Of a stretch of DNA of 64,000 nucleotides, positions 57,074 to 64,000 are shown in pieces. The stretch is from Artocarpus heterophyllus (lineage: Eukaryota > Streptophyta > Magnoliopsida > Rosales > Moraceae), in contig CM046354.1 of the NCBI GenBank assembly GCA_025403435.1, positions 24,462,728 through 24,526,727 on the forward strand. The letters are read 5' to 3'. Below the pieces are notes generated by a model. That model made no database searches. It saw nothing but the letters and a program-made list of their open reading frames with translations, and was not told the origin of the DNA. Positions within the stretch are counted from its first letter, which is position 1, and each line of letters opens with the position of its first letter. A program made the position numbers and the translations under genes.

Positions 57074-58761
57074 ATTGGTATCAGAGCCATGGTTTTTACA
57101 TAAATTTGCAAGTTTGTGATCATGTTATATGCATAAATTTTGTGATCTTAATCTCTCCTATGCTTGAATTGAATTTTATAGAGAGATTGTACTCTAGGTT
57201 TCTATATAATATATATGTTGTCATAGATTATGTGGTGAATATTTATTAATTAATTGTGGTTGATTAAATCATTGTTTAATTATTAATTAATTAATTAATC
57301 CATACTTGTTATGGTTCCTTAGAGGTTAGAATGTGTATCTAAGTTTTTTCATGTAATTAGATGGCGGACTATCATCTCCGTCTAGGAATTGTTTTTTAAT
57401 TTTAAATTTGTATGAATTTTGTAATTAAATGATTATTCGGAGAAGACAAAACGAGAAGTCGGATCTTAAAGATTGATGATGGCGCCTCCAGGTATTTCCT
57501 GAGTCTCTAATTTTATGTTTTTGAATTGTTGAAAATAAAATTGATGAATTGCATTAAAATTATATTTTTTGGAATGAGGGTTTTTTGCTTGGTCGGCATG
57601 CCGGACGTCACAGTTCAGCAGGCCAGACGTGTGGTCCGGCAGGCCGACAGTGGGGCAGAAATTTGGGTGCTCTGCCAGCAGGCCTAACTTTCAGTTCAGT
57701 AGGCCGAACCTTCATGGATCGGCAGGCCGATGTATTAGATCGGCAGGCCAATGAAGCATGACCGGTGGGCCGATCACCCAGATCGGCCTGCCGACCGAGA
57801 GCTGCCAAGTGTCCAAAAAAGGTGCAATTTTTTGGCGTAGTTTTAATTTTATTTTTGAGACGATTATGAGAAACATTAAATTTGGATATGACTGGAAATA
57901 TGAAGTATTTGATTCATACGGGATTGAAGACTTGAAGATGGATATTACATGAAGAAGGATACAGCTTGAGGATTCAAGGATGAAGAATCGATAAATGTCT
58001 TGATTATTCTCTTGTAATCTTAGTTTTCTATTCTCTAGGGTGGAACCATAATATTACGGTTATTATTATTTTGCTTGTAGCTTTGCTTGGTTGCTTTGCT
58101 TGTCTGCATTATAATATGATTTACCATGTATATTGATAACATGTCATATAGGATAGGGAGTGCTACTCCTATTAAAATTGTTCATGCATAATTTTAAAAT
58201 AAAACCTTGACTTCAAAAGATTGAGTGGGAGAAGGTTTTCGAAGAGAGAACCTAAGGTCTCCATCGTTGGTCCATAGGAAGAACATGATAGTCTCGACCC
58301 CTAGGAAGGGATTTCTATCATGTACCAGATTGGATCTCTGAAAGGATAAGGTATTTTAGTATGATTTATGGTTGCACACCCTAGGTGGTGATTATAAATG
58401 ATGGATGAAATATTGAAATGGTGGTTATACAGTCACGTTAATTTTATTATTAACCTCCCCTAGGAGCTCTGTTAATAAAAGTAATGGCCAAAGAAACAAT
58501 TATTAGTATATGCCGGATCATACGGGTCCTGGATGACATATATTAATCAGGAGGGGATCCGTGTTCCTAATTGAATTTGGAATGACTCCCCTAGGAGCTT
58601 GTAGAATTTTGAGTTGGGCATTATCGTTGTAAGGTTGTGATATTTTCAAGATTTTGACACATAAAGACATTTGTATGATTTTACATGATTGTGTTATCTT
58701 ACTAAACTATTATTATATGTTTGCTTATATTTGGTATATGATTCTTTATTGTAGATTGAAA
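57074..58761 (+). other. Copia C primer-binding site and leader
   Basis: This is an intact primer-binding site followed by a 1.7-kb non-coding leader with GC palindromes at 57590-57795. It ends with a branch-point-like TTACTAAAC (near 58698) and a TTGTAG acceptor-like site (to 58754). Confidence 0.7.
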
Positions 58762-59226
58762 ATGTCTAAAAATGCTTTATCATCGATACTTGACAAAAAC
58801 CAATTAACCGGTGAGAATTATAACGATTGGAAACGGAACCTGGACATCGTCCTATCGTTTGAGAAACTGAAATATGTACTGACAACCCCTTGTCCTCCCG
58901 AGCCTACGGGAGACTCAAGTAATGAGCAATTCCAAGCGTACGACAACTGGAAAGATGCTAATGATCAGGCCTGCTACTATGTTATGGCTAGCATGAAAAA
59001 CGTGCTGCAGGCTCAACATCAGGATTATGAGACTGTGAAGTAGATCTTGGATAATCTTGAGGACATGTTTGGAGGCTAGGCCATAACAATGCGGCAAGGG
59101 GTGCTTCAAAAACTCTTAAACTATAGACAGAGACCGGGGACATCTGTAAAGGAGCACATGATGTTGGTCATGGGTTACCTCGCTGAGGCTCAAACCAATG
59201 GAGCCGACGTCGATGCTGAAACTTAG
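58762..59226 (+). pseudogene. Copia C gag N-part, with stops
   Basis: It starts ATG (MSKNALSSILDKNQL) and is open for 93 codons to TAG at 59041. It continues in the same frame with further TAG codons at about 59077 and 59224. It has the same gag helices as element A with fewer lesions; the three stops could each be single-base changes. Confidence 0.85.
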
Positions 59227-60468
59227 ATGACTATGGTCTTTGAGACTCTGTCTAAGGAATTTATTCTGTTTAAAGCTACTTTTAATTTAAGCAATAGACG
59301 GGATATGACCTTGACAGAACTAATGAAACAGTTACAGGAGTTTGAACTGCTGATCAAGGAGTCTCCTGCTGGTGGTGAGGCCAACATGGTAGCTTCTTCT
59401 GGTTCCAATCCTAACTCAGGGAATGGAAAGAAGCGACGGGCCAAGAACGGGAAGTCTTCTATTCCTACTACTACCAAGAGCAAGAAGAAGAAGATGAAGA
59501 AGAACCCAAAGAAGCTTAAGTGCTTCTTCTGTGGTAAGGTCGGACATATAAAGAAGCATTGCAAGGACTTCCTTTCCAAGGGAGGTAGGTGTGATCTTCT
59601 ATATTTAGAAACTTGTTTGGTTGAGGAATCCAGTGACATCTGGGTCATAGATTTCGGTGCAACTAATCATGTTTGTTTTTCTCTGAAGGGATTCAAAGAA
59701 ACGAGAAGTCTGCTGTGTGAAGACTTAACGCTTCAGATGGGCGATGGATCCTTGGTCTCAGCGGAAGCAGTGGGAGATGTCCATCTTTACTTTGATAATT
59801 ATAGGAATTTAATTTTGCAAGATTGTTTTTATGTTCCTAAATTTAAAAGGAATTTAATTTCTGTATCTTCTTTATTTAAAGACTCCTACGTGGTATCTTT
59901 TAATGAAAAAGTGGTGATTCGTAAAAACAAATCTTTTATTTTATCTGGATGGATGCAAAATAATCTATATTTTATCAAACCTAAGATGGACTTATTGCTT
60001 AATGTTAAGATAAATGATAATGACTCAAAAAGACTTAAAACTTCTCACTCTAATAAGACTTATCTTTGGCATTTGCACCTTGGCCATATTAACCTAAATA
60101 GGATTCAAAGGTTGGTAAGGGATGGACCTTTAAGTCACTTAAAGGTGGAATCTATACCTCAATGTGAATCTTGTTTGGAGCGTAAAATGACCAAAAGACC
60201 ATACGGGTCTAAGGGCAATAGGGCTGAAGGGGTTCTAGAACTTGTGCATAGTGATGTTTGCGGACCGATGAACATCCGGGCACAAGGAGGGTATGAGTAC
60301 TTCGTCACTTTTATTGACAATTACTCAAGATATGGGTATGTGTACCTGATGCACCATAAAAGCAAAACTTATAATAAATTCAGGGAGTTTCGGGCTGAAG
60401 TGGAAAAGCAATTAGGTAGACCTATAAAGGTACTTCGATCTGATCGAGGTAGGGGAATACCTTTCTGA
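59227..60468 (+). CDS. Copia C gag C-part, protease and integrase N-part ORF
   Basis: Open for 413 codons in the gag frame. It has the zinc knuckle CX2CX4HX4C at 59521-59562 (residues about 99-112), the protease block DIWVIDFGATNHVC (S of D-S-G-A changed to F), and the HHCC region HLHLGHIN...CESCLERK. The integrase core follows with LVHSDVCGPM (first Asp), FVTFIDNYSRY and RSDRG (second Asp). A frame change near 60455 ends it before the catalytic Glu. Confidence 0.85.
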   Translation: MTMVFETLSKEFILFKATFNLSNRRDMTLTELMKQLQEFELLIKESPAGGEANMVASSGSNPNSGNGKKRRAKNGKSSIPTTTKSKKKKMKKNPKKLKCFFCGKVGHIKKHCKDFLSKGGRCDLLYLETCLVEESSDIWVIDFGATNHVCFSLKGFKETRSLLCEDLTLQMGDGSLVSAEAVGDVHLYFDNYRNLILQDCFYVPKFKRNLISVSSLFKDSYVVSFNEKVVIRKNKSFILSGWMQNNLYFIKPKMDLLLNVKINDNDSKRLKTSHSNKTYLWHLHLGHINLNRIQRLVRDGPLSHLKVESIPQCESCLERKMTKRPYGSKGNRAEGVLELVHSDVCGPMNIRAQGGYEYFVTFIDNYSRYGYVYLMHHKSKTYNKFREFRAEVEKQLGRPIKVLRSDRGRGIPF

Positions 60469-62625
60469 TGAGTTCTTGGGACACTTGTTAGAGAATGGGA
60501 TTTTATCCCATTTGACAGCGCCGGGCACTCCGCAGCAAATGGCGTAGCGGAGAGAAGGAATAGGACTTTGTTGGACATGATTTGGTCCATGATGAGTTAT
60601 TCGTCATTGCCTTTATCCTTTTGGGGATATGCACTACAAACTGCATGTTATCTTTTGAACAATGTGCCTTGAAAATCGGTCCCTAAAACTCCTCACGAGT
60701 TGTGGACAAGACGGAAGACATCCTTAAACCATATTCTTATATGGGGATGTCCGACGCATGTCTTGTTTAAGGATCTGAATAAGTTGGAAGCACGTTCGAT
60801 AGTTTGCATGTTTGTAGGATATCCAAAAGGGACTAAAGGGGGTTATTTTTATAACCCAAAGGAAAATAAAGTCGTGGTTTCAACTAATGCAACTTTCCTT
60901 GAGGAGAGTTACATGGACGACTTTAAACCTCGAAAGCAAAGTGGTGCTTGAGGAGTTAAGGGGTGATCCGTTCACACCGGTGGTTCCGAACGAAACCATT
61001 CCGATCGGTGTAGAAAAACCAAACAAACTTGAACAACAACCTTAGGGGCTTCGGCGTAGTGGGAGGATCGGGCGTCAACCTGAGAGGTATATGTTCAATG
61101 GGGAGGTCTTCTTGGCTGAACCAGATGAACATGACAGGGATCCTTATACTTACGCAGAAGCTATGGAGGATGTTGATTCAAGACTCTGGACAGAGGCCAT
61201 GAACATAGAGATGAAGTCTATGGAGACTAATCGGGTCTTGAAGCTTGTGGATCTTCCCAAAGGGGTAAAACCCATAGGGTGTAAGTGGATCTACAAGAGG
61301 AAAAGAGGAGTAGATGGAAAGGTCGAAACCTTTAAGGCTAAACTGGTAGCTAAGGGTTATACGCAAAAGGAAGGAATCGATTATGAGAAAACCTTTTCGC
61401 CTGTAGCCATACTTTAGTCCATCCGGATTCTCTTGTCCATAGCTATCGCTCTCGACTATGAGATATGGCAGATGGATGTCAAGACGGTTTTTCTGAATGG
61501 CTATCATGATGAGTCCATTTATATGGAACAACCAGACGGGTTCAAGGTCGCGGGTCAAGAGGGTAAGGTTTGTAAGCTGCTAAAGTCTATTTATGGACTT
61601 AAGCAGGCTTCTCGTTCTTAGAACATAAGATTTGATCAAGTGATCAAGACTTATGGGTTCTCACAAAACGTGGATGAACCATGTGTTTACAAACACATTA
61701 AGGATGGGAAGGTGGTTTTTCTACTGCTCTATGTAGATGACATTATGCTAATTGGCAATGACGTTGGGGCTTTTTCATCAGTCAAATTATAGTTGACCAA
61801 GCAGTTTGACATGAAGGACTTGGGTGAGGCTAATTTTGTTCTCGATATCCAGATCTTTTAGGATAGGAAGAACAAAATGATAGCTTTGTCATAGGCCGGC
61901 TACATAGATAAAATTCTCAGGAGGTTTGCAATGCAGGATTCCAAGAAAGGTGGGCAACCATCTAGGTCTGGAATTACTCTTTCTAAGAAAGACTCTCCAA
62001 AGTCTTATGAAGAAAGAAAATACATGAAGAAGGTGCCTTATGCTTCGGTAGTGGGTAGTCTCATGTATGCCATGCTTTGCACACGACCGAATATTAGCTA
62101 TGCAGTCGGGATTGTAAGCCGATTTCAGGCGGATCCAGGACCGAACCATTGGGTTGCGGTAAAGCATATTTTCAAGTACCTGAGAAGGACTCGAGGGCAT
62201 ATGCTTGTGTATTCGGGTGAGGATTTAAATCCTCTAGGATACACTGATTCAGATTTTCAATCCTGTCTCGTTTCTAGGAAATCGACTTCGGCGTTTGTGT
62301 TTACTTTGGGAGGTAGTGCCATCAGTTGGAGAAGTGCAAAACAAGATTGCACTTCGGATTCAACAATGGAGGCCGAGTATGTGGCGGCTAGTGATGCTTC
62401 GAAAGAAGCAGTGTGGCTCTGTAAGTTCCTTGGGGATCTTGAGGTAGTTCTTGTTATGGATAAAGTGGTATCACTGTACTGTGATAATAGTGCGGCGGTA
62501 GCTAATGCTAAGGAACCAAGATATCACAAGAAGAGTAAGCATATTGATCGAAAGTATCATGTGATAAAGGACTTCGTTGAGGACGGGCATGTCATGGTGT
62601 GCAAGATCGCGTCAGAGGACAATTA
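60469..62625 (+). pseudogene. Copia C integrase end, RT and RNase H, broken
   Basis: The integrase Glu region (PGTPQQ) is split by a missing base near 60538. RT blocks KPIGCKWIYK, AKGYTQKEG, QMDVKTVFLNGY and KSIYGLKQAS precede the catalytic LYVDDIML, with YVDD at 61730-61741. Stops occur near 60670, 61415, 61619, 61789, 61860 and 61892. RNase H (62035-62625) is open with YTDSDFQSC, TMEAEYVAAS and LYCDNSAAV. Because YVDD survives, this copy is the reference for the deletion in element A. Confidence 0.85.
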
Positions 62626-62732
62626 AGCTAATCCATTTACGAAGACACTCACTGGGAGAGTCTTCGAGAGGCATGTGGAAGCTATGGGATGCAAAATTTG
62701 CTGTATTTACTCACTTAGTGTAAGTGGGAGAT

Positions 62733-64000
62733 TGTTAGATATGTATGCCCTAAGGAGTAAAAATGTAATACGTTTTTGGAGACATTTTTATCAATAAAGA
62801 ATTTATTCATTTATATATACCAAATCTTGTCCTCTTTACGTTCATATTTGTTGAATGTATGATAAGCAAACAGTAGTCTGAGACTGCCAGTCTAAACCTT
62901 AAAAATTGGGCATATGATGGACTGATTATGCGAAAGACACGATTCTTAAGGTGACGATCTAAAACATATGATCCGCAATCGAGGGAATAAAGTTGGGCGC
63001 TTTATTCATGTAAAGATTGTTATATTGTCTATATTCCTTATGGGAGATGGTTTGTCTTGACCATTGGAGTTGGACTCTATGAATAGAAACATTGGCACGT
63101 TATCATAGATGATGATGTGTTGGATCGGGACATAAAGTGAATTGATTTGGATTAATAATTCTATCTCGGCAAATCGATTCACTTTAGACAATCATTTGTA
63201 TTGTATCTTAATCCTGAGATGAATAGTGGGCCCGTTGTCTCGACTTCTGTCTTTTGATGTGGCAAAGGGTGACACCCACATCTCAATAGTGGTATGCAAG
63301 TCAGTACGTTGGAGGCATGACTCTTGATAGCGTAGACTTGTTATTCATAGATATGGAATCCATAGCTCCTCTTTAGGAGTAATGATATCCTCTTAAATGC
63401 GTTGTCCAGTAATTGAAAAACTAGAGCGCTCAACCATTTGGATACATAGGTGTAACCGAATGGTATACTATCTTTGGATGGTAAGTTTTCTAATGGTGAG
63501 ACAATAGAGCGTAAGATAAAAATAATCAAGAAGGTAAGACAGAACTTGTCCTTAAGCCGATTATGGATTTTCATATGGGGATACGATACACTATGATATG
63601 TCATGGAGACTTAGCTACATGAGCTTCATAATTCTATAAAGTTCGAGAGTGCAGCTCCAAGCTTTTAGGGGAGTTGCGTTGGAGTTGATAATTGTGAAAT
63701 GTATATCTGGGATATTGGGTTTCATAATTATCATGAGCTTTTACTTTATAGGTCCATTTTGGTCCCCTTTGCTAGCTTACAAAATCCTGTAACGACACGG
63801 CGTGCTTTTCCAATAATTGGTGACTTATGTCGGATTTATCAGATTGGTTTAAAATTTGGAAGTATTAAATAATTTATGTCTCTTTATCAGTTGAATTAAT
63901 TTTGTAAGAAATTAGTTCAAGATAAACTTGTTGAATTATTGCGATCAGATAATTCTTTTCTGTTTATCGGTTGTTTTAATTTTGGACAAATTAGATCAAG
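62733..64000 (+). repeat. Copia C 3' LTR, runs off window
   Basis: It starts TGTTAGATATG after the polypurine tract AAGTGGGAGAT and matches the other Copia LTRs to the window end, covering about 63% of a full LTR. Confidence 0.9.

Larger units (their letters stand above)
50821..64000 (+). mobile_element. Copia B/C tandem array sharing the middle LTR
   Basis: Order is LTR (50821-52931), leader plus truncated gag (52932-55072), LTR (55073-57073), complete internal region (57074-62732), LTR (62733 to beyond 64000). The middle LTR is followed directly by a primer-binding site, so it serves as the 3' LTR of the left unit and the 5' LTR of the right unit. The left flank is TTAGG (50816-50820). It belongs to the same family as element A. 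Confidence 0.88.

Noticed and set aside
57608..57808. Minus-strand frame rich in Arg, Pro and Ala within the Copia leader
   Set aside because: It is a translation of the GC-palindrome cluster; the repeat itself is the signal, not a protein.

Overview
The window is nuclear DNA of a flowering plant, probably a eudicot. It is AT-rich, two genes have plant-type GT-AG introns, one gene belongs to the plant BRUTUS-like family, and more than two thirds of the window is LTR-retrotransposon DNA. I cannot name the species.

Layout. 1-113 is the 3' end of a Copia LTR of the same family found again at 38-64 kb. About 1.7-9.2 kb holds a plus-strand BRUTUS-like (BTSL) gene: hemerythrin-type segments, then CHY zinc finger, CTCHY zinc finger and RING. 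Exon order is conserved, but the reading frame is broken several times and the RING finger lacks its central histidine loop, so I call it a decayed copy. Its introns and 3' side hold a TIR element (about 6.67-7.50 kb), a 297-bp solo LTR with a perfect 5-bp duplication (9477-9773), two in-phase exons of unknown family coding a membrane segment (10.05-10.5 kb), and a probable 2.2-kb solo LTR (10805-13031, minus). At 13490-18346 on the minus strand lies an apparently intact five-exon gene for a 679-residue coiled-coil protein that I do not recognise. Its third intron carries a 602-bp non-autonomous hAT element with a perfect 8-bp duplication.

From 19.5 kb to the end everything is nested retrotransposons. 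A decayed Ty3/gypsy chromovirus (19499-25524) has LTRs with several perfect heat-shock-element triplets. Its 3' LTR is interrupted by a tandem array of a large non-coding element (LARD type): four ~4.1-kb LTRs separated by three ~1-kb internal regions, each flanked by a primer-binding site and polypurine tract where intact (25525-50820). A 9.06-kb Copia element with AAGGA duplications (38352-47407) sits in the third LARD LTR. A second Copia array, LTR-truncated internal-LTR-full internal-LTR (50821 to beyond 64000), sits in the fourth. Two unrelated families are thus both present as LTR-sharing tandem arrays, as expected from unequal recombination between LTRs.

Nothing here is an operon or a classical gene system. 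The most unusual signals are the tandem LARD array with a short conserved ORF and 37-bp palindromic repeats, the clustered GC palindromes shared by Copia LTRs, Copia leaders and an unrelated LTR, the heat-shock-like chromovirus LTR, an in-frame 486-bp deletion that removes the reverse-transcriptase active site from an otherwise open Copia ORF, and a possible spliced Copia leader. All were found by eye. No alignment, search or expression data were available.
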